Shown here in pieces: positions 17,345-25,384 of a stretch of DNA of 64,000 nt. The position numbers and the translations under genes are program-made. Position 1 is the first letter of the stretch, and each line of letters starts with the position of its first letter. The DNA comes from Murinocardiopsis flavida. GTDB lineage: Bacteria; Actinomycetota; Actinomycetes; Streptosporangiales; Streptosporangiaceae. The notes beneath the pieces are model-generated. The model was not told the DNA's origin. It ran no database searches and was given only the letters and a program-made list of their open reading frames with translations. The DNA is taken from assembly GCF_003014485.1 (NCBI RefSeq), contig NZ_PYGA01000003.1, forward strand, positions 359,734 through 423,733, read 5' to 3'.

Positions 17345-18109
17345 ATGAGCACCGAAGCCGGGCACCACTACTCGCCGGAGACCGACCTCGCCGCCCTCGA
17401 CCGCGCCACCGCGCGGCTGCTGCGCACGGCCGAATCGCTCACCCCCGACGAGGTCGCCGAGCCGTCGCTGCTGCCGGGGTGGAGCCGCGGGCACGTGCTC
17501 AGCCACCTGTGCCGCAACGCCGACGCCCTGCTGAACGGCCTCACCGCGGCGCGCACCGGCGCCGACGTCCCCATGTACGCCTCCGACGACGCCCGCGACG
17601 CCGACATCGACGCCGGTGCCGGGCGGCCCGCAGCGGAGCAGTGCGCCGACCTCCGGGCCTCGGCCGACCGCCTCGCCGCGGCGGCCCGCGCGCTCGAACC
17701 GGCGGCCTGGGAGTACCGGATCCTGCACCGCCGCGGCTTCCGCTTCTCCGCGGCCGACGTCCCGGCGATGCGCCTGTCCGAGGTCGAGTACCACCACGTG
17801 GACCTCGACGCCGGGTACGGCCCCGGGCACTGGGCCCCCGGGTTCGTCGCCGCCCAGCTCACCCGCTTGGCGGAGCGGTTCACGGAGGACGGCCGGTTCG
17901 GGCCGGTGCTGCTGCGCGACGCCGACACCGGCGCCGAGTACCGCATCGGTGCGCCGGCCCCCGAAGGGCTGACCGCCTCGGGCCCCGGCCCCGCGCTGCT
18001 GGCGTGGCTGTCGGGCCGGTCGAACGCCGACGGCCTCGTTGCGCACCGCGGCGGCGAACGGCTCCCCGACGCCCGCACGGCCCTGCCGGATCCGCCTCCT
18101 CTCGGCTGA
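17345..18109 (+). CDS. Maleylpyruvate isomerase family mycothiol-dependent enzyme
   Basis: 254 residues. The N-terminal DinB/MDMPI four-helix domain has the metal ligands: His in LLPGWSRGHVLSHLCRNADAL and the Glu/His pair in SEVEYHHVDLDAGYG. A smaller C-terminal MDMPI_C domain follows. Family members use mycothiol as cofactor for isomerase or thiol-transfer reactions. The substrate cannot be told from sequence. AAGGAGA precedes the ATG at 17345. Converges on a NUDIX gene, with a shared hairpin between. Confidence 0.88.
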   Translation: MSTEAGHHYSPETDLAALDRATARLLRTAESLTPDEVAEPSLLPGWSRGHVLSHLCRNADALLNGLTAARTGADVPMYASDDARDADIDAGAGRPAAEQCADLRASADRLAAAARALEPAAWEYRILHRRGFRFSAADVPAMRLSEVEYHHVDLDAGYGPGHWAPGFVAAQLTRLAERFTEDGRFGPVLLRDADTGAEYRIGAPAPEGLTASGPGPALLAWLSGRSNADGLVAHRGGERLPDARTALPDPPPLG

Positions 18110-18116
18110 CCGGTCG

Positions 18117-18139
18117 GCCGACCGCGGCGGGCGGTCGGC
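18117..18139. terminator. Bidirectional hairpin between convergent genes
   Basis: GCCGACCGC/GCGGTCGGC with a 5-base loop, in the 36-base gap between the convergent stop codons. Confidence 0.6.
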
Positions 18140-18145
18140 GCGGGG

Positions 18146-18574
18146 TCAGCGCACCTCGCCGCGGAGGTGTAGGGCGTCGAGGATCCGCTGGACGGCTGGG
18201 GCGCAGCGGTCGCGGTCGGCGCTGCCGAGCCACGCCATCTCCTCGATCTCGTTGGCGGGAACGGGGTCGCCCTCGTGGTCGGCGGTGTAGCACGACAGCC
18301 GGACCCTGGTGCCCTCGGGATAGTTGTGCGCGGCCTCGTCGACGACGGCGAACGGCCGGATCGTCCCGGCGCGCAGCGCCACCCCGACCTCCTCGCTCAC
18401 CTCGCGGGCGACGGCGCTCTCGTCGCTCTCGCCCGGTTCGCGCTTGCCGCCGGGCAGGTAGAAGAGGTCGACGCCGCGGGTCCGGACGCAGAGCAGGCTG
18501 CCGTCGCGCACGTGGACCCAGGCGATCGCGTCGATCGCCGGGGCCGGTGGCGGGCCGGGAGTACTCGTTCGCAT
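18146..18574 (-). CDS. NUDIX hydrolase
   Basis: 142 residues. The Nudix box is complete: GGKREPGESDESAVAREVSEEVGV, fitting GX5EX7REUXEEXGU. The surrounding sequence (VRTRGVDLFYLPGGK, RVRLSCYTADHEGDP) resembles ADP-ribose or nucleotide-sugar hydrolases, but the substrate cannot be fixed. Transcribed leftward toward the MDMPI-family gene; start ATG at 18574. Confidence 0.9.
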   Translation of the reverse strand: MRTSTPGPPPAPAIDAIAWVHVRDGSLLCVRTRGVDLFYLPGGKREPGESDESAVAREVSEEVGVALRAGTIRPFAVVDEAAHNYPEGTRVRLSCYTADHEGDPVPANEIEEMAWLGSADRDRCAPAVQRILDALHLRGEVR

Positions 18575-18638
18575 GCGCGCCAGCCTATGGGGCGGGGAGC
18601 CCCAGGGTCGGCCGCCCGCCCCGGAACCCTGGCGCTCC

Positions 18639-18702
18639 GACCCCTGGCACCCTAGACCCCTGGCACCCTAGACCCCTGGCACCCTGGACCCCTGGCACCC
18701 GA
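18639..18702. repeat. Four tandem 16-base repeats
   Basis: Units GACCCCTGGCACCCTA at 18639, 18655, 18671 and 18687; the first two are identical and the last two differ at the end. They lie between the NUDIX and padR starts, just upstream of the padR operator candidate. Confidence 0.9.
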
Positions 18703-18716
18703 ACATGCACCGCGCT

Positions 18717-18750
18717 ATAGTGCAGATTGCAGTAATGAAATCCGCACTAT
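18717..18750. promoter_or_regulatory. Inverted-repeat operator candidate upstream of padR
   Basis: ATAGTGCAGATT at the left matches, with one mismatch, the reverse complement of AATCCGCACTAT at the right end. The site ends 37 bases before the padR ATG, a position suited to autoregulation. Confidence 0.6.
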
Positions 18751-18787
18751 CTACCGAGGAACCGAGGAGTGGAGGAGTGAGGGCGCA

Positions 18788-19402
18788 ATGGCGGGCAAAC
18801 GGCGCGGGGTGACCGACCTCACCGGGTTGACCGTTCTCGCGCTGCTCCACACCGGCCCCCGCCACCCCTACGAGATGCACCGGATCGTCCTCGAAACGCA
18901 CAAGGACTTCGTCACCGGCCTGCCGCGGAGCCTCTACCACGCGGTGACCCGGCTGGAGCGCGACGAGTTCATCGAATCGGTCGAGACGGTCCGCGAGGGC
19001 GGCCGGCCCGAGCGCACCGTGTACCGGCTCACCGCCGAAGGGCGCGCCGAGCTGACATCGCGGCTGCGCTACCTGCTCCAGCGCCCCGACACCGACCCGC
19101 GGCCGTTCGTCGCGGCCATGTCGTTCATCGGCTGCCTGCCGATCGGCGAGACCCGCTTCTGCCTCGGCCACCGCGCAGCCGCGCTGGAGAGCGAGGTCGC
19201 CTCGCTCGACATCAGCAGCACCTCGCTCGGCCTGCCGCGCGTGCTGCTGCTGGAGAACGAGTACCTGCGCGCCCTGCGCGCAGCCGAGCTGGAGTGGGTC
19301 CGGACCCTGATCGCCGACCTCGACTCCGGGGCGCTGTCGTGGCCCGACGACATGACGGAGCTGTCGAAGAACATTCCGGGAGGGATGACCAGGAGCGACT
19401 GA
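18788..19402 (+). CDS. PadR-family transcriptional regulator
   Basis: 204 residues. The N-terminal winged helix (residues about 8-80) carries the PadR signature LTGLTVLALLHTGPRHPYEMHRI...LPRSLYHAVTRLERDEFI and the wing ERTVYRLTAEG. The C-terminal 110 residues form the coiled-coil Vir-like dimer and ligand-sensing part. PadR proteins usually repress a neighbouring gene until a small molecule binds. The likely targets are its own promoter (palindrome at 18717) and the SnoaL-like gene 204 bases downstream. Confidence 0.92.
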   Translation: MAGKRRGVTDLTGLTVLALLHTGPRHPYEMHRIVLETHKDFVTGLPRSLYHAVTRLERDEFIESVETVREGGRPERTVYRLTAEGRAELTSRLRYLLQRPDTDPRPFVAAMSFIGCLPIGETRFCLGHRAAALESEVASLDISSTSLGLPRVLLLENEYLRALRAAELEWVRTLIADLDSGALSWPDDMTELSKNIPGGMTRSD

Positions 19403-19453
19403 GCACCCATCCAGAAGCCGGCACCCACGCAGAAGCCGGCACACATACAGAAA

Positions 19454-19487
19454 GCCCCCGCCGCGTGCGCCAACACCCGGCGGGGGC
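19454..19487 (+). terminator. Hairpin between padR and the SnoaL-like gene
   Basis: GCCCCCGCCG (19454-19463) pairs with CGGCGGGGGC (19478-19487), with a 14-base loop. A short direct repeat (CAGAAGCCGGCACCCAC and relatives) precedes it. It may end the padR transcript or attenuate read-through. Confidence 0.6.
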
Positions 19488-19606
19488 CACCCGAGACCGA
19501 ACGATCCGCACAGCGGCGCCGACCACGGGCCTCACAGCCACCACGATAGGCGCCTGCTCCAGCGGACCGGACACCGATTCCGCACCAGGAAAGCAGGAGA
19601 GACACC

Positions 19607-20068
19607 ATGTACGCCGACAACACCGCCGCCACCGCCACCGAATCCGCCCGCGCGGCAGCCGCCGACCTGGTCGACCGCCTCTACGCCGCGTGGAACGCCG
19701 GCGACGCCGACTCCTACGGCGCCCTGTTCACCGAGGACGCCACCTACATCGTCTTCAACGGGATGCAGCAGAACGGGCGCACCGAGATCACCGAGGCCCA
19801 CCGCTGGCTGTTCGACGGCCCGCTCAAGGGCACCCGCATCGGGCGCGGCAGCACCCCCGCCGAGGAACCCGCCATCCGCGTCCTCACCCCCGACGTCGCG
19901 CACATCGTCCACGCGGGCGGCATGGCCATGGCCGCGGGAGACGAGCCCGACCCCGGGCACGACTCCCGCGTCTCCCTCGTTGCCGTGCGCACCGAATCCG
20001 GGTGGCGCCTCGCCGCCTTCCAGAACACCCGCCGCGCGCCGTTCCCCGGGGAAGGCGGCCCCCGATGA
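19607..20068 (+). CDS. SnoaL-like / SgcJ-EcaC family protein
   Basis: 153 residues, NTF2-like cone fold: ADLVDRLYAAWNAGDADSYG, ALFTEDATYIVFNGMQQNGRTEI, and a C-terminal SLVAVRTESGWRLAAFQNT. SgcJ/EcaC members occur near oxidoreductases and antibiotic genes, but most have no proven activity. Shine-Dalgarno AGGAGAG precedes the ATG. It follows padR on the same strand and is the obvious candidate target of that regulator. A very stable hairpin follows at 20103. Confidence 0.85.
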   Translation: MYADNTAATATESARAAAADLVDRLYAAWNAGDADSYGALFTEDATYIVFNGMQQNGRTEITEAHRWLFDGPLKGTRIGRGSTPAEEPAIRVLTPDVAHIVHAGGMAMAAGDEPDPGHDSRVSLVAVRTESGWRLAAFQNTRRAPFPGEGGPR

Positions 20069-20102
20069 CCGGCGCCCCCGACCCGTCCGAGTACTGAGCG
20101 CC

Positions 20103-20142
20103 GTTCCGTGCCGGGGCGAGATTTTCTGCCCCGGCACGGAAC
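20103..20142 (+). terminator. Perfect 15-bp stem terminator
   Basis: GTTCCGTGCCGGGGC (20103-20117) pairs exactly with GCCCCGGCACGGAAC (20128-20142); the loop is GAGATTTTCT. Ends the SnoaL-like transcript. The GTG at 20108 lies inside the stem, which argues against starting the next gene there. Confidence 0.88.
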
Positions 20143-20173
20143 CCCGGCGCCCGCGCGCGCGTCTAAGCGCACC

Positions 20174-20764
20174 GTGGATCTCTTCAACACCGCACCGGTC
20201 GTCGTCAAGCAGCCCAAACGGTACTTCGTCGACAAGTCCGAGTACTTCTGCTACGACACGCAGGGCCGGCAGATCGCGCACGTCCACGAGGCCGACCTCG
20301 GCGCGGGGATGCAGGCGCTCCGCTTCATGGCGAAGAACACCACCGGCTTCGCCCGCACCGTCCGGGTCGACGACGCATGGGGGCGCCCGCGGCTCGTCAT
20401 CGAGAAGAAGTGGTCGATGTGGACCGCGCAGACCGTCATCTCGGTGCCGGGCGGCCCGCCCATCGGCTACATCGACCAGGACTTCAAGCTGTTCAAGGCC
20501 GGGTTCCGGCTGCTCGACCCCTACAAGCGGCACCTGGGCACGATCAAGGGCGACTTCTGGGGCTTCGACTTCGAGATCGTCGACGCCAACGAGCACCCCA
20601 TCGCGAAGGTCAACCGGCACGTCGCCGACCTCGGCGAGCTGTTCACCGCCGCCGACACCTACGTGCTGTGGCCCCGCTACCCCAACCTCCCCGAGCCGCT
20701 GAAGACCCTGGTCGTGGCCTCCGGGATCACCGTCGACCTGGTCCTGGCCGAGGGCCAGCGCTGA
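20174..20764 (+). CDS. LURP-one/phospholipid-scramblase-like protein
   Basis: 196 residues. Repeated beta-strand pattern of the Tubby-like/LURP-one fold: KRYFVDKSEYFCYDTQG, RPRLVIEKKWSMWTAQTV, PPIGYIDQDFKLFKAGFRLLD, LGTIKGDFWGFDFEIVD. No catalytic motif is known for the family; roles in membrane-lipid binding have been suggested. The GTG at 20174 (VDLFNTAP) is preferred because the upstream in-frame GTG lies in the terminator stem; no strong ribosome site is seen. The stop codon abuts the stop of the convergent R2lox gene. Confidence 0.82.
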   Translation: MDLFNTAPVVVKQPKRYFVDKSEYFCYDTQGRQIAHVHEADLGAGMQALRFMAKNTTGFARTVRVDDAWGRPRLVIEKKWSMWTAQTVISVPGGPPIGYIDQDFKLFKAGFRLLDPYKRHLGTIKGDFWGFDFEIVDANEHPIAKVNRHVADLGELFTAADTYVLWPRYPNLPEPLKTLVVASGITVDLVLAEGQR

Positions 20765-21745
20765 TCAGCCCAGCCGCTCCATAGCGGCGCGGTCCTCCGC
20801 GCCGAACCGCTCCTCCAGGACCTCCGGTGCGGCGTCCACGTCGATCTTCGCCAGCGGCGCGCCGCGCGCGGTCTCGATGGCGCCGAGCCGCCGCCCGGCC
20901 CGGTCGGTGGCGTAGGCCAGCAGTTCGTCGGTGGGGATCTGGTACTGCCGCTCCTCCACGGTCATGAGCGGTTCGCCGGTGCGGTCGACCGTCGCCAGGA
21001 CGTGCGGCACGAGCTCCTCGAACCGCCGGGTGATCACGTCCCACAGCGAGTCGTCGGCGGCGACCAGGCGGCGGCAGGTGAACGTCCCCCACGCCATGTG
21101 GCGGCGCTCGTCGTCGCCGATCCGGCGGATGATCTGCCGCATGCCGGGGAAGATGCGGCGGGCCGTGCACACGTGGTTCCAGGCGTAGTAGCCGGTCAGC
21201 GCCAGCGACCCCTCGATGATGTGGTTGTAGGTCACGGAGGCGCGGACCTGGTTGTACGGGCTGGGGTCGGCGTCGAGCGCGTTCAGCGCCGCCGGCAGCT
21301 CCTCGTAGAACAGCACCCGGTAGCCGGGGTTGTCGCGGACGTGGGCGTGCAGGTCGGCGGTGACCCCGAGGGCGTCCAGCCACATGCGGAACACCTGGAC
21401 GTGCTTCGCCTCCTCGAACGCGAACTGGGTCAGGTACATCTCGTCGCCGATGCGCCCCTCGGCGGCCATCGCGCGCAGGAACGGCTGGATGTCCTCGGTG
21501 ACCGCCTCCTCGCCCGCGACGAACTGGGCGCACAGCCGCAGGATGCGGTCCTGCGCCTCCGCCGTGAGCGACTCCCAGTCGGCGGCGTCGGCGGACATGT
21601 CGATGTCGGCGGGGTTCCAGAACTTGGCGTTGCCCTTCGCGAACAGCCGCAACGGGAACGAGTCCCAGTTCAGCCCGCCGGGGCGCAGCGAATGGAAACC
21701 ATCGCGGTAGGGGGCGGTGCGTGCGGGCGCTGACGGTTCGGGCAT
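20765..21745 (-). CDS. R2-like ligand-binding oxidase (R2lox)
   Basis: 326 residues, clearly like the mycobacterial Rv0233 protein: [65 protein letters not shown].. [31 protein letters not shown]. These give the Glu/His ligands of a Mn/Fe cofactor and the Val and Tyr that form the ether crosslink in this family. R2lox resembles ribonucleotide reductase R2 but binds a fatty-acid-like ligand; its physiological reaction is unknown. The ATG at 21745 has GGAGGGAA before it. No nrdE-type large subunit is nearby, in keeping with R2lox rather than NrdF. Confidence 0.93.
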   Translation of the reverse strand: MPEPSAPARTAPYRDGFHSLRPGGLNWDSFPLRLFAKGNAKFWNPADIDMSADAADWESLTAEAQDRILRLCAQFVAGEEAVTEDIQPFLRAMAAEGRIGDEMYLTQFAFEEAKHVQVFRMWLDALGVTADLHAHVRDNPGYRVLFYEELPAALNALDADPSPYNQVRASVTYNHIIEGSLALTGYYAWNHVCTARRIFPGMRQIIRRIGDDERRHMAWGTFTCRRLVAADDSLWDVITRRFEELVPHVLATVDRTGEPLMTVEERQYQIPTDELLAYATDRAGRRLGAIETARGAPLAKIDVDAAPEVLEERFGAEDRAAMERLG

Positions 21746-21938
21746 GGCGCTTCCCTCCACGGGGCCGGTCGGCATCCCCCATGATTTGACACCGAGGCGT
21801 CCCGTGTAAAGGGTGCGGGCGGTGGAATCGCTCCGCCGCCGCGTTCCGGGCCGCGGGTGCCGCCGCGCGGCGGTAACGTCGGTACCGGCGGAGTTCCGCG
21901 GTCCCGGCCGGACCGCCCCGCCGTCCGATGAAGCCGCC

Positions 21939-22193
21939 ATGAGCCTTGGAGTGGCCGTGTTCTGTGGTGACGAACTGACCCCCGGTTACACGGCGTGCAC
22001 CCAGCAGATGACCCTCTTCGCCGTCGCCTCGCTCATCCCGGCGATGCTCGCCCTCATCCTGCTGGTCGCCGCGTTCGCGGCGCCCGGCCTGCGCGGCCGC
22101 CCCGAACTGCGCACCCAGGCCCTGCTGTACTCCATGGTGGCGTGGGCGCTCGCCGGGTTCACCTACGTCCTCGGCGCGCTGCCGTCGTTCTGA
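21939..22193 (+). CDS. Small two-helix membrane protein
   Basis: 84 residues beginning [20 protein letters not shown]. Two hydrophobic segments (about residues 26-50 and 62-82) flank a short basic loop (LRGRPELRT). No family recognised. The ATG at 21939 is chosen because the sequence before it is not protein-like. Located between divergent R2lox and convergent XPB. Confidence 0.65.
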   Translation: MSLGVAVFCGDELTPGYTACTQQMTLFAVASLIPAMLALILLVAAFAAPGLRGRPELRTQALLYSMVAWALAGFTYVLGALPSF

Positions 22194-22227
22194 CCCGCGG
22201 GCCTGTCCGAGGGCCGCACCCGGCGGT

Positions 22228-23874
22228 TCAGATCTCCTCGCCCGAGAGCACGTCCCCGGCGTCGGCGATGCGGTAGGAGTAGCCCTGCTCCGCGAGGAAC
22301 CGCTGGCGGTGCGCAGCGTAGTCCTGGTCGAGGGTGTCGCGGGCGACCACGGCGTAGAACCGCGCGGTGCGGCCGTCGGACTTGGGCCGCAGCACCCGGC
22401 CCAGCCGCTGCGCCTCCTCCTGGCGCGACCCGAACGAGCCCGACACCTGCACCGCCACACCGGCCTCGGGCAGGTCGATGGAGAAGTTCGCGACCTTGGA
22501 GACCACCAGCACCGGAAGCTCCCCCGAACGGAACGCCGCGTACAGCCGCTCGCGCTCCTTGACCCGGGTCTCGCCCTTGAGGACGGGCGCGTCGAGCGCC
22601 GCCCCGATCTCGTCGAGCTGGTCGATGTAGGAGCCGATGACCAGGGTCGGCTCGCCATTGTGCCGGGCGACCAGCTCGCGGACGACGTCGGTCTTGCCCT
22701 GGGTCGACGCGCAGAACCGGTACCGGTCCTCCGGTTCGGCGGTGGCGTAGGCGATCCGCTCCGGCTCGGTGAGGGTGACCCGCACCTCGACGCAGTCGGC
22801 CGGGGCGATCCAGCCCTGGTTCTCCATCTCCTTCCACGGGGAGTCGAAGCGCTTGGGGCCGATGAGGGAGAAGACGTCGCCCTCGCGGCCGTCCTCGCGC
22901 ACCAGGGTGGCGGTCAGCCCGAGCCGGCGCCGGGCCTGGAGGTCGGCGGTCATGCGGAAGATCGGGGCCGGCAGCAGGTGCACCTCGTCGTAGACGACGA
23001 GGCCCCAGTCGCGGGCCTCGAACAGTTCGAGGTGGGTGTAGACGCCCTTCTTCCGGGACGCCAGCACCTGGTAGGTCGCGATGGTGACCGGCCGGATCTC
23101 CTTGCGGGTCCCCGAGTACTCGCCGATCTCGTCCTCGGTGAGCGAGGTGCGCCGCAGCAGTTCGTCGCGCCACTGGTGCAGCGACACGGTGTTGGTGACC
23201 AGGATGAGCGTGGTGGCCTTGGTGCGCGCCATGACGGCGGCCCCGACGATGGTCTTGCCGGCGCCGCACGGCAGCACCACGACCCCCGAGCCGCCCGCGT
23301 GGAAGCCGTCGGCGGCCTCGCGCTGGTAGCCGCGCAGCTCCCAGCCGTCCTCGGTGAGGTCGATGTCGTGCGCCTCGCCGTCGACGAAGCCCGCGACGTC
23401 CTCGGCCGGCCAGCCGAGCTTCAGCAGCGCCTGCTTGAGGTTCCCGCGCTCGCTGGGATGCACGGCGACGGTGTCGGTCCCGATGCGCTCGCCCAGCATG
23501 GGCTTGACCCGCTTGGCGCGCACCACCTCCTCCAGCACGGCGCGGTCGAGCGCCTGGAGGACCAGCCCGTGCGCGGGGTGGGTGGTGAGCCGCAGCCGGC
23601 CGTAGCGGTCCATGGTCTCGGCGATGTCGACCAGGAGCGCGTGGGGCACGGGGTAGCGGGAGTACTCCAGGAGGGCGTCGACCACCTGCTCGGCGTCGTG
23701 CCCGGCGGCCCGCGCGTTCCACAGCGCCAGCGGCGTGATCCGGTAGGTGTGCACGTGCTCAGGGGCGCGTTCGAGCTCGGCGAACGGTGCGATCGCGCGC
23801 CGGCAGTCGACAGCGAGGTCGTGGTCGACCTCCAGCAGCAGCGTCTTGTCGGACTGCACGATCAGGCAGCTCAC
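22228..23874 (-). CDS. XPB/UvsW-type DNA repair helicase
   Basis: 548 residues, superfamily 2. The N-terminal damage-recognition-like region (about residues 1-180) precedes RecA domain 1: Walker A LPCGAGKTIVG, motif II VVYDEVHLLP, motif III LTATLVRED. Domain 2 ends in the motif VI arginine finger QRLGRVLRPK. It matches mycobacterial XPB (3'-5' helicase, DNA repair). The GTG at 23874 (VSCLIVQSDKT) has GAGG 8-11 bases upstream; an ATG 15 bases earlier lacks one. The partner helicase-C/WYL gene lies further upstream, separated by two small membrane-protein genes. Confidence 0.94.
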   Translation of the reverse strand: MSCLIVQSDKTLLLEVDHDLAVDCRRAIAPFAELERAPEHVHTYRITPLALWNARAAGHDAEQVVDALLEYSRYPVPHALLVDIAETMDRYGRLRLTTHPAHGLVLQALDRAVLEEVVRAKRVKPMLGERIGTDTVAVHPSERGNLKQALLKLGWPAEDVAGFVDGEAHDIDLTEDGWELRGYQREAADGFHAGGSGVVVLPCGAGKTIVGAAVMARTKATTLILVTNTVSLHQWRDELLRRTSLTEDEIGEYSGTRKEIRPVTIATYQVLASRKKGVYTHLELFEARDWGLVVYDEVHLLPAPIFRMTADLQARRRLGLTATLVREDGREGDVFSLIGPKRFDSPWKEMENQGWIAPADCVEVRVTLTEPERIAYATAEPEDRYRFCASTQGKTDVVRELVARHNGEPTLVIGSYIDQLDEIGAALDAPVLKGETRVKERERLYAAFRSGELPVLVVSKVANFSIDLPEAGVAVQVSGSFGSRQEEAQRLGRVLRPKSDGRTARFYAVVARDTLDQDYAAHRQRFLAEQGYSYRIADAGDVLSGEEI

Positions 23875-23977
23875 TCGGTGACCTCGCATTCGAAACGGCG
23901 GCCCGGGCCGCGCGGCGCGCACCGGACGGGGTGCGCGCGGGGCGGCTCACAGGATATGCGCGGGGCCGCCGCGCGGA

Positions 23978-24415
23978 TCAGTCGAGGCTGCCCGAGAGCC
24001 CGAGGAGCATGATGCCGCCGAAGCCCACGACGACGAGGACGACGTGCACGATGTTGGCGATCCACGCGTAGCGCGTGAACTTCTCCATCTCCTCGGGGGA
24101 GCGGTCGTTGCCGATGGCGATGGCGGCGAACACGATCCCGATGATGTTCGTCGCGCAGCACAGCACGACAGTGAGGATCGCCACGATCAGCGCGGCGATG
24201 GCACTGCCCTTCGCCGGCGGCGACTGCGGGTAGCCGCCGCCACCGGGCGGCGGGTAGCCACCCCCGGGCGGCGGGTACCCGCCGTAGGGGCCCTGCGCGG
24301 AGCCGTACGGGCCGGACGGCTGCCCCCCGGTCCACGGGTCGCCGGGCGGCGGCGGGCCGTAGCCGCCGTGCCCCGGTTGCTGGCCCCAGTAGTCGCCGGG
24401 CCATTGGTTGCTCAT
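23978..24415 (-). CDS. Pro/Gly/Tyr-rich two-helix membrane protein (CD225/DUF4190-like)
   Basis: 145 residues. N-terminal 70 are low-complexity, with YGGYPPPGGGYPPPGGGGYP-type repeats. Two membrane helices follow (about 72-96 and 116-140): KGSAIAALIVAILTVVLCC, then NIVHVVLVVVGFGGIMLLGL, joined by a charged loop. This layout recalls CD225/dispanin or DUF4190 proteins, whose bacterial role is unknown. It begins MSNQ, like the gene upstream, to which it seems paralogous. Confidence 0.75.
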   Translation of the reverse strand: MSNQWPGDYWGQQPGHGGYGPPPPGDPWTGGQPSGPYGSAQGPYGGYPPPGGGYPPPGGGGYPQSPPAKGSAIAALIVAILTVVLCCATNIIGIVFAAIAIGNDRSPEEMEKFTRYAWIANIVHVVLVVVGFGGIMLLGLSGSLD

Positions 24416-24755
24416 GCGATGCGCTCCTCGAAGACGATGTCGGGACCACTGTCCATCATGGGCGGTGCCGCCGTACGGGCGCCGCCGCCTCCGCACGGCA
24501 CCGGCGGAGCGGACCGCACACGTGACCGGCGCGCGCCCCCGCCGTGCAGCGTCCGGCGGCGCGCCGAATCCGATCGGCCGAACGCGGCACGGGGCCGGTG
24601 CGGCACCAGGGGCGGTGGGCCGGGCCGGAGCCGGCGGCCGGGCCGTAGTCGTGAGGTTCCACGGGCATCCTCCTGCCGGCCGCTCCGGGGGGCGAGCGGC
24701 CGTTTCCTTGGACGCGGTGCGGCCGGCGCGGGTTCCGCGGCGGCACCGCGGCCGG
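24416..24755. other. 340-base gap between paralogous membrane-protein genes
   Basis: Very GC-rich, with no convincing frame on either strand. It holds one hairpin, CGGCCGCTC (24677-24685) pairing with GAGCGGCCG (24694-24702), placed as a terminator for the upstream leftward gene. Confidence 0.6.
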
Positions 24756-25238
24756 TCACCACTGGTCGACCGGGCTGACCCCCTGGATCCAGGAGCCCGC
24801 CTGGGTGAGCAGCACACCGAACAGGATCAGCGTCGTCACGAAGAAGACGGCCCCCGCGCCGAGGCAGTACCAGGAGTAGCGGGTCAGCGTCTCGGCCTCG
24901 GCCATGCGGCCGCGGTCGCGCTTGTGCGCGGCGCGCACCGCGAACACGATACCGGGGATCCCGAAGATCACATTGGCGCAGCACAGCATGCTCATCGCGT
25001 TCAGCAACATCGCCATGGTGGAACTGCTCGACCCGCCCCCGCTGGGGGCGGCGCGGTCCTCCGCGGTGTCCCCGCCGTCGGACCCCCGCGCGCCCGCGCG
25101 CGGCGCCGCGGCCCGCTCCGCGCGGTCGCCGGTGCGCTCGGGAACCTCCCCGGCCCAGCGGGGGGCGCGGCCGCGCTGCGCCCCGGGACGGTCGTCCCGG
25201 GGGGAGGACGCCCCGGGCGGTAGCGACTGGTTGCTCAT
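24756..25238 (-). CDS. Second MSNQ-type two-helix membrane protein
   Basis: 160 residues beginning MSNQSLPPGASSPRDD. A disordered, charged N-terminal half is followed by helices at about residues 75-100 (MAMLLNAMSMLCCANVIFGI) and 125-150 (YCLGAGAVFFVTTLILFGVL) with a basic loop. The CC-x-N-(I/V)-I-(F/G)-G-I motif, loop length and start residues match the neighbour at 23978, suggesting a tandem duplication. Function unknown. Confidence 0.72.
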   Translation of the reverse strand: MSNQSLPPGASSPRDDRPGAQRGRAPRWAGEVPERTGDRAERAAAPRAGARGSDGGDTAEDRAAPSGGGSSSSTMAMLLNAMSMLCCANVIFGIPGIVFAVRAAHKRDRGRMAEAETLTRYSWYCLGAGAVFFVTTLILFGVLLTQAGSWIQGVSPVDQW

Positions 25239-25384
25239 CGGTGCTCGCTGTCCCTCTCCGCGGATCCCTGGATCGGCCCGGCCCCGCCCGCAGCGGGGTC
25301 CGCGCACCGTCATACCCGGTCGGCCGCCCCAAGACCCCGCCGAACCGGGGCCCATGACCGAAACGGCGGCCCGCAGGCGTCCTG

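Noticed and set aside
18639..18702. CRISPR array
   Set aside because: The 16-base units are directly tandem with no spacers, and no cas genes are present.
20108..20173. Earlier GTG start for the LURP-one gene
   Set aside because: It lies inside a perfect terminator stem and adds residues unlike the family.
20765..21745. Ribonucleotide reductase beta subunit (NrdB/NrdF)
   Set aside because: The sequence matches R2lox, with its Val/Tyr crosslink context, and no large subunit or nrdR/ATP-cone element is nearby.
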